Source: Bdellovibrionales bacterium (GTDB taxonomy: Bacteria > Bdellovibrionota > Bdellovibrionia > Bdellovibrionales > JAMPXM01). Taken from it: a stretch of 64,000 nt of DNA. Where the stretch lies: NCBI GenBank assembly GCA_016713885.1, contig JADJOF010000002.1:434001-498000 (forward strand), written 5' to 3'. The notes beneath the pieces were generated by a model. That model saw nothing but the letters and a program-made list of their open reading frames with translations, ran no database searches and was not told the DNA's origin. The position numbers were made by a program, and so were the translations under genes. This document shows, in pieces, positions 26,801-35,516 of the stretch (position 1 is its first letter; each line of letters begins with the position of its first letter).

Positions 26801-28492
26801 ATGCGACCAGGAGCCAATGCCGTCGTCCTTGAGAATGCACCAGATCAGTCGCAGGTCGTTGAGGCGAAGATTGTCGTCGATGGAAAAGTGGCGGACGCCC
26901 TGCAGACAGCAATCGAATTTGTTCCTGCGACTTGGCTGCAGAGGCAGTCAAAGTTGATTCGTCTTGAAAAGAACGAGAAGCTCTCGTTGCCGACAGCGGC
27001 AAGCCATGTACGCCTTAAAGTTTTGCCCGATTCAACGTTTCAGTTTCTGCGAATTGCCGACGACCTGATGGAGTATCCATGGGGCTGCGTTGAACAGACG
27101 GCGAGTCGATTGATTCCGCTTTCGATGGCGGTACGGGCGCTCGAAGTGGCGAGCGGTGACAAGGCGATCGTGCAGAGTCTTCGAGATCGAATCGCCGCCG
27201 ATCGTCGCCGTTTGATCGCGATGGCCGGACCGAATGCGGAGTTCACTTGGTGGGGCGAACAAACCGGTTCGAATCTTTTGATGACCGCTCACGCTTATCA
27301 CGCCGATTGGAGAGCGTCGAAGCTACTGGGGATCGAGATGCCGGCGAAGAACTGGGATCACCTGCTCGAGGTCTACGCCAAGACGAAAGAGTCCTCTTTG
27401 CTCGGCCGAGCCTACACGCTTTGGGTTTTGTCGCGTATGGGGCTTCCTGTTCAAGAGCAGACCAAGGCCCTTTCAAAAGAGATTCTGGCGGCTCCGTTGA
27501 AGGCCTTTGATACGAAGGCTTCGACGTCGTCGAGTATTGTGCTGGATGGTTCAGATTTTGACCGCTCGTTTTCGATGCTGATTGCGGGCGGTGTGGCTCG
27601 ACAGTCGGGTGTGACGCTTGACCCTGTGTTTCAGCGGCAGCTCGACTCTGTCGTCGCGTCATCCGCGTCAGCCCCTTCGCTGCCTCCGGCTTATATGGCC
27701 GCCGCTCTTCTCTATCGATCGATGGCAAAGTCTCCTGGAGATCGAAGTGTCGAGGCACAGAAGATTTTGGATGCGATTCGCTTTGATACGCCGACAATTG
27801 ACCGCGCGATGGCACTTGCGTTCGTCGAGCAGGCTCTACCACAGGCGGCAGAGATTAAAGTCGCGGCCCGCGCAATTGACCTTGGGGCGGGGTGGACGCG
27901 TGAAGCGCAAGGTGCGGTAGCGACGTTTGCCTGGAACACGCGATCAAGTTTCAAGTCGACGGTTTCGCTCCCGACGATTCCTGGAGCCGTGGCCGAGGTT
28001 GTCTATGATAGTCCAGAGGAGTTGAAATCAAGTTTGAACGTGGGCCTGAGTCGGAAGCTCTATCGCCTTACATTTACCGGCACTTCGGATGCCGAAGATC
28101 TCTTGACGGCGACAGAGGTAAAGCCCGGCGAACCTGTCGACTCGCGTGCGCTCTATTTGGATGAAGTGACGGTTGCTCCCGGCGCGATCAAGGGGCGTTT
28201 TCTTCTGCTCGACGTCCCATTGCCGCCGGGTGGAGAGGTTGATGGGACGACATGGGGACTGCAGTTTGACGGCGTTTCACCAAAATTTGTTGAGCCTCGC
28301 GCTTCCAGCACCGGGCTTGGCTACGCGGTGCCGATTGAAAGTCTGGGCAGCGATCAGAAATTTCATCAGCTGGTTCGCTTTTCAAGTCGGGGACAGTTTC
28401 TGCTTCCCTCGGCACGACTCTTTAAAATGTACCGTCCGACCGATCGGGCCTTTGAAGGGGAGTCGGCACGACGTGCAATTACGGTTCAGTAG
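23870..28492 (+). CDS. yfaS: Bacterial alpha-2-macroglobulin, YfaS type
   Basis: 1540 aa, nearly the size of E. coli YfaS. Signal peptide ends TASGA. MG domains run through the first two thirds (VYLFTDRPLYQPGDRVSVRAF is the classic MG1/MG2 start; KPAYKVGEPVKGRVLLSYPSG is MG3). The mid-protein segment around residues 820-880 is a likely bait region. DANGKARFEFVMPDALTRW leads to the thioester domain YPWGCVEQTASRLIP with Cys1073 and Gln1076, so the C-x-E-Q thioester is intact. It would trap proteases in the periplasm by covalent capture, protecting the cell wall or membranes. Confidence 0.9.
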   Translation: MKNAINAFRAISANIILSIVFTLSCGLSGTASGADIDPSGFSLYSGDKFYVLTDGVFSSEQNIQVRFEAGGNRNLESYGGVDVRLYRVPKPLEFLKKQKNLHRPLVKGQASGEGLSNVLSYLWDSLYKKTRLAWQRVFSSEARKTAVKEAPRLEQVPAHTYKTNFSNEPQFAAMKGFELVDSFRYPVWSAKLNEPPRDTKLDGSSSGFIQTPAGNVLLPMGKRKPGLYLIEAMIGSFRATTLAFVSDSVVVTKVSSQQAMVWTVHRKTGLSRPKSRVALTDGVGLLDQGTAGDDGVYFSRRSVSERTFALVEDQDGGVSVSENFFYDSEVYQSKVYLFTDRPLYQPGDRVSVRAFGRDLKRNGAKDIWSFLPGAQATLKVIDSTGVTLFSQKMAWNDASGGETQFRLPDSAESGGYSLRLKFEGEEYGAAFRVARFTKPHFDAQIVFDKPAYKVGEPVKGRVLLSYPSGQPVVGADIDLQLRSEQMSMFEGSYSYVGAMPVELSEKAYRSNERGEIQFSFPAATKPSRYIASARAMDAAAFRVTTKKEILIEGYLETYALSSEFNASEPGRPIQVTYVRQGAEADASQALSQWQAIRLEDRTVSSGPVSASDRGEFAMKLEKSGHYMVRVVDVNGVTRGTRSHVVLGADLKSATGQLEILADREAYSIGDKAKLLLTFPFKADDALLTVERNDVMAHGRLAAVGGWFSAKRMSDTQWQIEVPILDAHAPNVILSVAYARNGEFGFQNKGLGVKKPMIDIVFRPEKTSYSPGEKVVVNVETKLDGQPLSALVAVGVVDEMIYVLQPEIAPPISEFFHHQRRNQVRTTSSLSFYSFNPATSETVPERSTGSGTAAGRDLKVLQERARRDARDTAYWNGSLKTDANGKARFEFVMPDALTRWRITGRGIALSPGGAGAVGESKAFFFSSKPFYLKWTGPTRFRSGDKPKPAVVAFNSGGTAVAAEIVLKGSTYTFSQKITMRPGANAVVLENAPDQSQVVEAKIVVDGKVADALQTAIEFVPATWLQRQSKLIRLEKNEKLSLPTAASHVRLKVLPDSTFQFLRIADDLMEYPWGCVEQTASRLIPLSMAVRALEVASGDKAIVQSLRDRIAADRRRLIAMAGPNAEFTWWGEQTGSNLLMTAHAYHADWRASKLLGIEMPAKNWDHLLEVYAKTKESSLLGRAYTLWVLSRMGLPVQEQTKALSKEILAAPLKAFDTKASTSSSIVLDGSDFDRSFSMLIAGGVARQSGVTLDPVFQRQLDSVVASSASAPSLPPAYMAAALLYRSMAKSPGDRSVEAQKILDAIRFDTPTIDRAMALAFVEQALPQAAEIKVAARAIDLGAGWTREAQGAVATFAWNTRSSFKSTVSLPTIPGAVAEVVYDSPEELKSSLNVGLSRKLYRLTFTGTSDAEDLLTATEVKPGEPVDSRALYLDEVTVAPGAIKGRFLLLDVPLPPGGEVDGTTWGLQFDGVSPKFVEPRASSTGLGYAVPIESLGSDQKFHQLVRFSSRGQFLLPSARLFKMYRPTDRAFEGESARRAITVQ

Positions 28493-30164
28493 TCTCATTC
28501 AAACGGTCGTGGCTGTTCTGATTGCCGCGTTTCCAGCGATGGCGGCGGAAGTGCCACCTGCGATCGTAAGCCCGACAATCGTAAGATTGATGTCGCCTTC
28601 GACTCAGACGATTGATTCCGGGGCCCCGAGAATTCCGCTTGGTAGCCTATGGAAACTTTTTGTCTACGCCTATCAGTCTGAGAAAGGCGCGGTGGAGTCA
28701 GAGTATACCTGTCGAGGGGATCGCCCGGACGAAATTTTCTGTTGTCGTCCTGGAGAATCGATTGATCGCGATTTTGCTCTGGCAAAGTCCTGCACTCCCT
28801 ATTTTGAACCCGAGCGGTTACAAGTATCTCAACAAGAGTGGCATCAGTTTTGGACGACGCGTTTGGTGAAAGTGCCGTTGTGGCTATCGGAGATCGAGAA
28901 GCTCGTGCCCGAGACTCGTGTCAACGTCGACGAACTCCTGAGCGTACTGCTTGATATTCGGCGCGAGTTTAAAACCTTCGATCGACTCGAGACGGCGCTT
29001 ATCGGAACAGTTTTGCACGGCACCGGCGCAGGTGCGGTGCGGACGTGGGGAAGCACTCTGCGCGTGAAAACATTCACATGGCGTGACGATGAGACGAGGG
29101 CGGCCTCCGATAAAATTCGCGATGAGCTTGGCTTTACGGGTGGCTTTGCGGGTTGGCTTCCGGATGGCACCGCCGTTGCGGTTTTACAACCAGGACACGG
29201 TCGCGATGCCTTTCAGGCTTCGCTTCAGAAGCATGTGGAGCAGCACTCTGCCGCTGTCGATGCGGGCTGTGTGATGGTTCGCTACTTCAATCGATATCCG
29301 ATCACCAGCGTGACGGCCGATGGCTTGCCGGCTGTTGGCGCTCTTCGTGGTGCCATTCATATTCGATTTAAAAATGGCAACGGTCTGCGCTTTCACGGCG
29401 ATGGCTCCCTTGCTGTTCGGCTTGATGTTGATGGGATCGCGATCACGGGGCGTTTTTCCACTGGCGAATACATCGCGCGGGTCATTGATCGCGAGGTGAA
29501 AGCCAAGCCGTTGGCAGCGGCCCAGGCGTTCGCCGTCGCAATTCGTACCTATCTGTATCAGAACGCAAAGCGAAGTGCTGGTTGTTACACGATTGCAGAT
29601 TCGTCGACCGCCCAGCGTGTGAGCCCCGAGGCGGGCTCTCCGGATGCTATCAAAGTGGCACGGTGGTCAGACGGCCTGATTTTAGATCGCGTCGAAAATC
29701 TTCGCTATCACTCACTGCAATCGAGCCCTAATCGAATGTCGTGGACGCAGGCCAAGGCTCTTGCTGATGCCGGATATTCGTTTGTCGAGATTTTAAAGAC
29801 CGCCTATCCGACAGGTCTTCTTCGCTACGGTGACCGTGTTCATCCACTTCGGTGTCTTCGTCAACCCATGACAGAGAAATGGATTCTCGAACAATCGAAG
29901 CGGTGGACAAAGCGTTTGGATCAAGAGCCGGGCTTTGAGCGACCGGGTCAGCTCAAGGTCTGCCAAAGTGTTGAGTTTAAGGGCGGAGCAAGAGTATTTT
30001 CGCAGCTGCAAGCTCAAGAGATGTATGTGCCTCGAATTCGCAGTCGAGAGGATGAGATTTCGATCTTGCACGAATACTTGCATATCGGCTTTCGCAGTCA
30101 TCCGCGAGGTCGCGATGAGGGTTTTATTGAGAATCTGGCGCACGTGATACTGGAGGAAAGATGA
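28473..30164 (+). CDS. yfaQ: YfaQ-like DUF2300 protein with PBP-like and SpoIID-like parts
   Basis: 563 aa from the GTG at 28473, which overlaps the yfaS end and gives a signal peptide (VVAVLIAAFPAMA). The N-half has PLGSLWKLFVYAY, an S-x-x-K (Ser58-Lys61) as in penicillin-binding proteins, and GFTGGFAGWLPDGTAVAVL where a PBP KTG strand would be. The C-half, TGEYIARVIDREVKAKPLAAAQAFAVAIRTYL with the following DSSTAQRVSP, interrupted here for length, closely resembles SpoIID/LytB domains (ExxP...QA-A-RTY, DST-Q). E. coli YfaQ is of similar size. It probably recognises peptidoglycan beside YfaS. Confidence 0.75.
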   Translation: MQLRFSSLIQTVVAVLIAAFPAMAAEVPPAIVSPTIVRLMSPSTQTIDSGAPRIPLGSLWKLFVYAYQSEKGAVESEYTCRGDRPDEIFCCRPGESIDRDFALAKSCTPYFEPERLQVSQQEWHQFWTTRLVKVPLWLSEIEKLVPETRVNVDELLSVLLDIRREFKTFDRLETALIGTVLHGTGAGAVRTWGSTLRVKTFTWRDDETRAASDKIRDELGFTGGFAGWLPDGTAVAVLQPGHGRDAFQASLQKHVEQHSAAVDAGCVMVRYFNRYPITSVTADGLPAVGALRGAIHIRFKNGNGLRFHGDGSLAVRLDVDGIAITGRFSTGEYIARVIDREVKAKPLAAAQAFAVAIRTYLYQNAKRSAGCYTIADSSTAQRVSPEAGSPDAIKVARWSDGLILDRVENLRYHSLQSSPNRMSWTQAKALADAGYSFVEILKTAYPTGLLRYGDRVHPLRCLRQPMTEKWILEQSKRWTKRLDQEPGFERPGQLKVCQSVEFKGGARVFSQLQAQEMYVPRIRSREDEISILHEYLHIGFRSHPRGRDEGFIENLAHVILEER

Positions 30165-30913
30165 AGTGGTATATTCTGGTGGCGGTCCCTGTTGTGCTGA
30201 TTTCGGCTTCGGCGCTGAGTGAAGTTAAAATTGAAAATCCCATTCGAGGCTGGCGCGTATCGGAAGACCGCACGGATACCGTTCAAGAGGTTCACTATCC
30301 AGCGTCCAGTGTGAACATGATTGGCAAGACGAATCTTTCAGAGATGATTCGTGGGCATGTGAAAATGGCATCGAAAAGTGCGGATCCGATCAAGCTCATC
30401 GTCAACGGCCTTGATATGCCGCTTCGGCCCGATGGCGAAGAGTTTGCCCGCCCCTTTGTTTTTGGTCGTGGTTCAAACTCTGTTGAAGTTCGAGCGGGAT
30501 CTGAGCGACATGCGGTTCAGTTCTATGAAGGACGTGCGACAGTCACGCCGGCGCGTTTGCGAGTGCTGTTGTCGTGGGATACGGACAATACCGACATTGA
30601 CCTTCACCTGGTGACTCCGGATGGGGAACATTGCTATTACGGAAATCGCATGTTGCCAAGCGGTGCGGCTCTCGACGTCGATGTTACTACAGGCTACGGA
30701 CCAGAGATTATTTCAGCGCCAGCGCCTAAAAATGGCACGTACCTGGTCTATGTGAACTACTACGGTTCAGGAGGCCAGAGCGATGCGCTGACAACGGCAA
30801 AAGTGAGTATTGTCAGTCGATCCGGAACACCAGATGAAAAAATCGAATCGGCCCTCGTACCGCTTCGTGCCCCGGGAGAGCTTACTCTGGTCAAGAGTTT
30901 CAGCTATCCATAA
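30161..30913 (+). CDS. yfaP: YfaP-like DUF2135 exported protein
   Basis: 250 aa with a signal peptide ending SALS. The DUF2135 signature is LRVLLSWDTDNTDIDLHLVTPDG, split here: SWDTDNTDIDLHL then TPDGEHCYYGNR; DVDVTTGYGPEII and YLVYVNYYG complete the beta-sandwich. Acidic DxDxDLH clusters often bind calcium. It is the last gene of the yfa operon, coupled to yfaQ by an ATGA overlap, and is followed by a convergent cytochrome b gene. Confidence 0.82.
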   Translation: MKWYILVAVPVVLISASALSEVKIENPIRGWRVSEDRTDTVQEVHYPASSVNMIGKTNLSEMIRGHVKMASKSADPIKLIVNGLDMPLRPDGEEFARPFVFGRGSNSVEVRAGSERHAVQFYEGRATVTPARLRVLLSWDTDNTDIDLHLVTPDGEHCYYGNRMLPSGAALDVDVTTGYGPEIISAPAPKNGTYLVYVNYYGSGGQSDALTTAKVSIVSRSGTPDEKIESALVPLRAPGELTLVKSFSYP

Positions 30914-30931
30914 GGCGTAGGTCGCAAGGGG

Positions 30932-31500
30932 CTAGTCGGCTTTGCGGCCGTTGATCATTCTCGAGACAATTCCCGGTTCGTCGCGATTTTCTGCGATGAA
31001 GACTCCGCCGATGTGAAGTGCTGTGAACGCAACGAAGAACCACATCGCTGTTTCATGATTCTCTTTCATAAAATCAACGGTGCTCTTTGCAAGTCCAAGC
31101 GTCTCGCTAAAGTACATCCCGAACCCTGAGCCGATCATCATGAGTGTCATGAGTGTTAGCGCGATATAGCCACCGGTCACAAGCTTATGGTGCAGATCGA
31201 GCGCTTTAAAGTTCGGCCGAGTTTCAGGATGGCGAATGGCAACGAAGATGCGAAGGATGAAAAGGGCGGCAAGGGCGTAGCCAAAAATATAGTGCCACTC
31301 CACATCGTATCGCGAAGTGTCTGAGCGATCTTTTACAAGATCGGGATCGATTTGGCCGCCGGCAGCCTGATCTTCTCTTGAATCACAGCCGAGTTTGTTC
31401 GCCACGACAGGAACGTCTTGCGCAGTAAAACAGTTCCAAGAAGTCCAAGCAGAGTGAGAGCGTTGAGCCAGTGCCAAATTCGAAGCGTGATGGGTTTCAT
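30932..31500 (-). CDS. Cytochrome b561-type membrane protein, one frameshift
   Basis: The N-terminus from the ATG at 31500 reads MKPITLRIWHWLNALTLLG then LLRKTFLSWRTNSAVIQEK; after a one-base break at about 31366-31378 the frame continues DQAAGGQIDPDLVKDRS, WHYIFGYALAALFILRI, LDLHHKLVTGGYIALTL and a final HETAMWFFVAFTALHIGGVF. Four helices and the conserved His residues (WHW, WHY, HH, H in the last helix) fit a di-haem cytochrome b of the hydrogenase/b561 type. It shuttles electrons at the inner membrane. Confidence 0.75.
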
Positions 31501-31616
31501 GGCCTTAACGCTACTGCCGTTTCTGGAGGGTGTCTAGATTCGATGCTGCTCTAAGGTCGTGCTCACTGTTTTTTCGCCAGAGGTCAGCGTTAGCGAACCG
31601 TCGAGTAGGGTTAGGC

Positions 31617-32072
31617 TCAACGGTTTTCGCGTTCAAGCCAGTCGCCGAGCGCGGACAAGAAGTCTGAACGAAATGAAAACACGTCAATGGTATCGGCTTT
31701 GTGGACCTGATCGTTCATCATTTCGCGAAGAAGAAGATCTGCATTTTTATAAGTGTAAACACGAACAAGCTCCGCTGCTTTTGCCGCTTTGTGAAGTTTT
31801 CGTGTGCTTGGGTTTCCGACTTCGATCCAAAGGGCTGTGCCGCCGCGACCACTTGCGACGCTCATGCAGGGCGCATCGGGATCGCTGAGGCCGCCGGCCG
31901 AGAACTCAAGTCCGTCCTGTGCATTGAGTGAAAACGCAAGAACCCGGGTCAATAAAAATGGAAGCGTCTCCGACGGATGCTGGGCGATGCGAAAATCAAG
32001 AGACTCGTACCGCGAGTGGTCGATATCCGCGAGTTCAATACGAAAACGATATAGGGCGGTTGGAGAAGCCAT
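31617..32072 (-). CDS. yaeQ: YaeQ family protein
   Basis: 151 aa from the ATG at 32072 (MASPTALYRFRIELADIDH). YaeQ blocks are clear: RIAQHPSETLPFLLTRVLAF, FSAGGLSDPDAPCMSV and ALWIEVGNPSTRKLHKAAKAA. The fold is PD-(D/E)XK nuclease-like, with the core D-x(n)-IEVG-xP site, but the cellular role is uncertain. It starts 1 bp after the OsmC gene stop, so they are one transcript. Confidence 0.85.
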   Translation of the reverse strand: MASPTALYRFRIELADIDHSRYESLDFRIAQHPSETLPFLLTRVLAFSLNAQDGLEFSAGGLSDPDAPCMSVASGRGGTALWIEVGNPSTRKLHKAAKAAELVRVYTYKNADLLLREMMNDQVHKADTIDVFSFRSDFLSALGDWLERENR

Positions 32073-32073
32073 T

Positions 32074-32496
32074 TTACCCTTTTCGGCGGATGGTTCCGCT
32101 GAGGTCGGTTCCGGCGAGGACAGTATTGTAGACCGTCCCAAATTGCTTGATGTTCTTATGAAGGAGCTCAAGTCTGTGATCGGCTTCTTTTGTGTCGACG
32201 ATCACTTCGTATCGAATCGATTCCATGCGGGGAGGGATATCCTGTCGCACCCCGTGGAGTCTAACTTCGATACCATCAAATTTGAAATCCAGAATTGGCG
32301 AGATTCTTTCGACGCCTTTTATCATGCAGGCAGAAAGTGCGGCCAGCAAAAGCTCGGCGGGATTAAATGCGTCGGGACTACCGGTGGGGTCGGTATCGAT
32401 TCTGATCTCTGCATTTTTACAATACGATTTTGAGATCGTCATGTCGACGCGCTCAGAGCGGACATCGAAGGTCATCTTCTGGGATAGCGGACTCAT
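32074..32496 (-). CDS. OsmC-family protein
   Basis: 140 aa from the ATG at 32496, six to seven bases after an AGAGGA site. Typical OsmC/YhfA blocks are FNPAELLLAALSACMIKGVER with the reactive Cys, and FDGIEVRLHGVRQDIPPRM. Members reduce organic peroxides or act on other thiols. It lies between arsR and yaeQ on the minus strand and may be part of the arsR transcript. Confidence 0.82.
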   Translation of the reverse strand: MSPLSQKMTFDVRSERVDMTISKSYCKNAEIRIDTDPTGSPDAFNPAELLLAALSACMIKGVERISPILDFKFDGIEVRLHGVRQDIPPRMESIRYEVIVDTKEADHRLELLHKNIKQFGTVYNTVLAGTDLSGTIRRKG

Positions 32497-32522
32497 ATTG
32501 GCATCCTCTCTTCCGTTTAACC

Positions 32523-32858
32523 CTAGCACGATTGATCTTTGATATCCTCTAAGATTTGAGCGCCAAAAGTATCGAAGCTCTTCATGAGTTTCTCGAAGTT
32601 TTTCCGATGAATGCAGTATCGCGAACGTGGGCCGTCGACTTCTCCCTGGATGAGGCCAGCCTCTTTAAGAGCTTTGAGGTGTTGGCTGACGGTCGATTGA
32701 GCCAAAGGCAAGTCGACGACAAGCGTTCCGCACAGGCATTCGCCGCGAGCGGCTAAACTCTTAAGAATGGCAAGACGCGCCGGATGCGCTAAGGCTTTGC
32801 TCCAGTTTGCCAGGAGTCGATCTTTCTCAGAGAATGCGGATGTTCTTGCTATCGCCAT
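32523..32858 (-). CDS. arsR: ArsR-family arsenical repressor
   Basis: 111 aa winged-helix regulator: KALAHPARLAILKSLAARGECLCGTLV, LAQSTVSQHLKALKEAGLI and DGPRSRYCIHRKNF. ECLCG provides a Cys pair in the alpha-3 sensing position as in ArsR proteins that bind As(III). It is divergent from acr3-arsC across a perfect dyad, which is consistent with autoregulation and repression of the efflux operon. Confidence 0.9.
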   Translation of the reverse strand: MAIARTSAFSEKDRLLANWSKALAHPARLAILKSLAARGECLCGTLVVDLPLAQSTVSQHLKALKEAGLIQGEVDGPRSRYCIHRKNFEKLMKSFDTFGAQILEDIKDQSC

Positions 32859-32870
32859 CTTGTAATCGTA

Positions 32871-32888
32871 TATCGTAAATCTACGATA
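32871..32888. promoter_or_regulatory. ArsR operator (TATCGTA-N4-TACGATA)
   Basis: A perfect 7-bp inverted repeat with a 4-bp spacer lies 12 bp upstream of arsR and 18 bp upstream of acr3. Its position in the divergent promoter supports binding by the adjacent ArsR. Confidence 0.75.
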
Positions 32889-32906
32889 AACAAGCGGAGT
32901 GAGAAG

Positions 32907-33950
32907 ATGCGGAAGCTTTCATTTCTAGATCGATACCTGACAGTATGGATATTCCTCGCTATGGGCTTCGGCGTTGTTCTGGGTCGATATGCCCCCGTTT
33001 TCGGTGCAAGCTTGAATCGCATGTCGGTCGGTGCGACGTCGCTTCCACTGGCTGTGGGTCTGATTTTGATGATGTATCCGCCACTTGCGAAAGTTCGGTA
33101 TGAGGAGTTGGGTTCTGTCTTTGCGAATAAGCGTGTTTTGGCGTTGTCGCTTGTGCAGAACTGGCTTCTCGGTCCGATCCTTATGTTCGTGCTGGCAATC
33201 GCATTTTTGCCGGACTACCCTGAGTATCGAACGGGGTTGATTTTGATCGGGCTCGCTCGTTGTATTGCCATGGTCATTGTTTGGAATGATCTGGCAGGAG
33301 GTAGTCGCGAGTACTGTGCGGGCCTCGTCGCATTGAACTCGCTCTTTCAGATTTTCACGTTCCCGTTTTTAGCTTACTTTTTTCTATCGGTTTTACCTCG
33401 CTGGTTAGGGCTCGAGACGGTTGAGATTGCCATTACGGTTTCCGACGTCGCTGTGGCGGTATTGACCTATCTTGGCCTTCCATTTTTTGCCGGATACTTC
33501 AGTCGTCGACTGCTTATCAAGTATAAAGGCCGCGCATGGTTTGAAGAGAAGTTTATTCCACGCATCTCGCCGCTGACGTTGGTTTCATTGCTATTTACAA
33601 TCGTGATCATGTTCTCCCTTAAGGGTGATCGGATTGTCGAGTTGCCACTCGATGTCTTGCGGATTGCGGTTCCGCTGATGATCTACTTTGTGCTCATGTT
33701 TCTTCTTTCTTTTTTCATGAGTAAAAGAGCGGGAGCTGATTACGAGAAAGCGGCAACGTTATCGTTCACCGCGGCATCGAACAATTTTGAACTGGCGATC
33801 GCCGTTGCGATAGCCACTTTCGGAGTGCATCATGGTGCAGCCTTTGCCGCCGTTATTGGTCCGCTGGTTGAAGTTCCGGTTCTGATCGTGCTCGTTTCTG
33901 TTTCGCTTTGGTTGAAGTCGAAGTTTTTTACCGAGGTTCGGCATGCCTAA
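32907..33950 (+). CDS. acr3: Arsenite efflux permease, ACR3 family
   Basis: 347 aa, ten predicted membrane helices. The ACR3 signatures are MMYPPLAKVRYEEL and GLARCIAMVIVWNDLAGGS, which carries the essential Cys, and FTAASNNFELAIAVAIATFG near the end. It exports As(III) using the proton gradient. It overlaps arsC by 8 bp and is divergent from arsR. Confidence 0.93.
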   Translation: MRKLSFLDRYLTVWIFLAMGFGVVLGRYAPVFGASLNRMSVGATSLPLAVGLILMMYPPLAKVRYEELGSVFANKRVLALSLVQNWLLGPILMFVLAIAFLPDYPEYRTGLILIGLARCIAMVIVWNDLAGGSREYCAGLVALNSLFQIFTFPFLAYFFLSVLPRWLGLETVEIAITVSDVAVAVLTYLGLPFFAGYFSRRLLIKYKGRAWFEEKFIPRISPLTLVSLLFTIVIMFSLKGDRIVELPLDVLRIAVPLMIYFVLMFLLSFFMSKRAGADYEKAATLSFTAASNNFELAIAVAIATFGVHHGAAFAAVIGPLVEVPVLIVLVSVSLWLKSKFFTEVRHA

Positions 33951-34365
33951 ACCGATTCACATCCTTTTTCTCTGTGTGGCCAATTCGGCGCGAAGTCAGC
34001 TTGCGGAGGGCCTCGCAAAATCGATTTTTGCGGCGGCTGCCGTGGTTGAGAGTGCGGGCTCCGCCCCTTCCGGTGTGGTGCAGCCGTGGGCGATCGCCGT
34101 CTTGAAGGAGGATGGGATCGACATTTCGTCAAACCGTTCAAAGGCGATCGCTGAACTTCGGCCTGAATTTCTAGAGAAGCTCGACTATGTGATTACACTT
34201 TGTGCTGAGGAAGTTTGTCCGGTTCTATCGGTGCCTGCGGTGCGATTGCATTGGCCGATCAAAGATCCGGCTAGCGTTGATGAATTGGAAAAGCCCCTCG
34301 CCTTTAGGAAAGCGCGCGATGAGATTCGGATGCACCTTCATACTTTTAAGAATGAGATTCTCTAG
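33943..34365 (+). CDS. arsC: Arsenate reductase, low-molecular-weight phosphatase type
   Basis: 140 aa. The PTPase-like loop is ILFLCVANSARSQLAEGLA (catalytic Cys, Arg). The relay Cys pair is in ITLCAEEVCPV, and WPIKDPAS supplies the acid Asp. This is the thioredoxin-coupled type (as in S. aureus pI258), which matches a thioredoxin gene elsewhere in the window. It reduces As(V) to As(III) for ACR3. The stop overlaps the stop of the convergent peptidase gene (CTAG). Confidence 0.92.
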   Translation: MPKPIHILFLCVANSARSQLAEGLAKSIFAAAAVVESAGSAPSGVVQPWAIAVLKEDGIDISSNRSKAIAELRPEFLEKLDYVITLCAEEVCPVLSVPAVRLHWPIKDPASVDELEKPLAFRKARDEIRMHLHTFKNEIL

Positions 34366-35433
34366 TTTTGGCCAAAAACGGGGCTAGCCTCGTCGGTGCC
34401 ATCGACAAACCAGTACGAGGCCTTGCCACCCGTCCCGGTCCAAGTCGAAAGGTCAAAACCCGCTGTGGCGTTTGCCGATGCCGGAATCGAGTAGACCTTT
34501 ACGGCCTCTCGCCCCCAGAGCCAGTTCAGAGAGAAGCCAGTCGCGATGCGCTCGATGTTCGCGATCCCAATAGCAAAGTGGACGCTGTTTGTACCGTAAA
34601 CCTTGCCGATACCAGTGACCGTGTCGTAGCAGAAGGCTGTTCCCTCGTCGGCACCGATACCCTTGATGTTGAAGGGATTGATATCACCATAGTTGTTATA
34701 AACGGCGCGCGCCATGAAGCTCACAAGGCGACCTTGGCGATTTCGCTGTGAAAAATGAGTATCCGTAATGACGTGATCCAAGAATGGAGGCACAAGAGTT
34801 CGACGATCAAGATCGACGTACTGGGCTGTCGGATCCTTCATTGCAAGTTCCGAGGTCACAAGCGAGGACTTCTTGCTTGGATTGTACTTCGCGGTGAAGT
34901 CGATGCCACCAAGGAGCGCCATGCCGGCGCTGGTTCCTCCCATTGGAACACGACGCACGTGAAGGGCGTAGTCGAGAGCCGACTCAAGTGGCGTCCCCTC
35001 GATGATCGCGAGATAAATAGACTGGTCGCCTCCGTCAAAGAAAATGAGTTCAGCGTTGCGAACTGCCGTCGCTGCTTCGGGAGAAAGAGCGTCGCTCGCT
35101 TTTGTGAGCGGAATTGTTGTAACCGAGTCCACTTCCGGAAGGTTGTGACTTCCGGAATCATCATAGATCCATGATTCGTAGGTGCCGCGTCCTGCATTGG
35201 GACGAATGATCACGATGTCGCCGCCACCAGAGGCATTCAGGAGGAGCTTCACCCATCCACCCAAGGTCATCGCTCGCACCACCCGCCAAGCAGAGGATGG
35301 GCTGAGTGGCAACGGTGAGATCCGCCACGTTGCCCTTGGTGTAGATTTTTGCCAGAGCCGTTTGCGAAATGAACAAAGACATCGCGATGAAACTTGCGGA
35401 CTTCGTGATGGACCTTTGGGCTTGTTGAGACAT
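34362..35433 (-). CDS. Exported cyanophycinase-like S51 peptidase, one frameshift
   Basis: The N-terminus from the ATG at 35433 (GAGGAG site) is a signal peptide (SFIAMSLFISQTALA) leading to PILCLAGGASDD. After a one-base break at about 35268-35278 the frame continues LGGWVKLLLNASGGGDIVII. The nucleophile elbow is VPMGGTSAGMALLGG, with FFDGGDQSIYL before it and DTHFSQRNRQGRL after it, the S51 Ser-His-Glu arrangement. Total about 350 aa. It would hydrolyse cyanophycin or similar beta-linked dipeptides outside the cytoplasm. Confidence 0.8.
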
Positions 35434-35516
35434 CGACACTCCTCGCTTGCAACCAATCGATAGTGGAGAGATGGCTCACTATCGCCGATCCGTGAGCGTG
35501 GATCGGCGGAGCTAAA

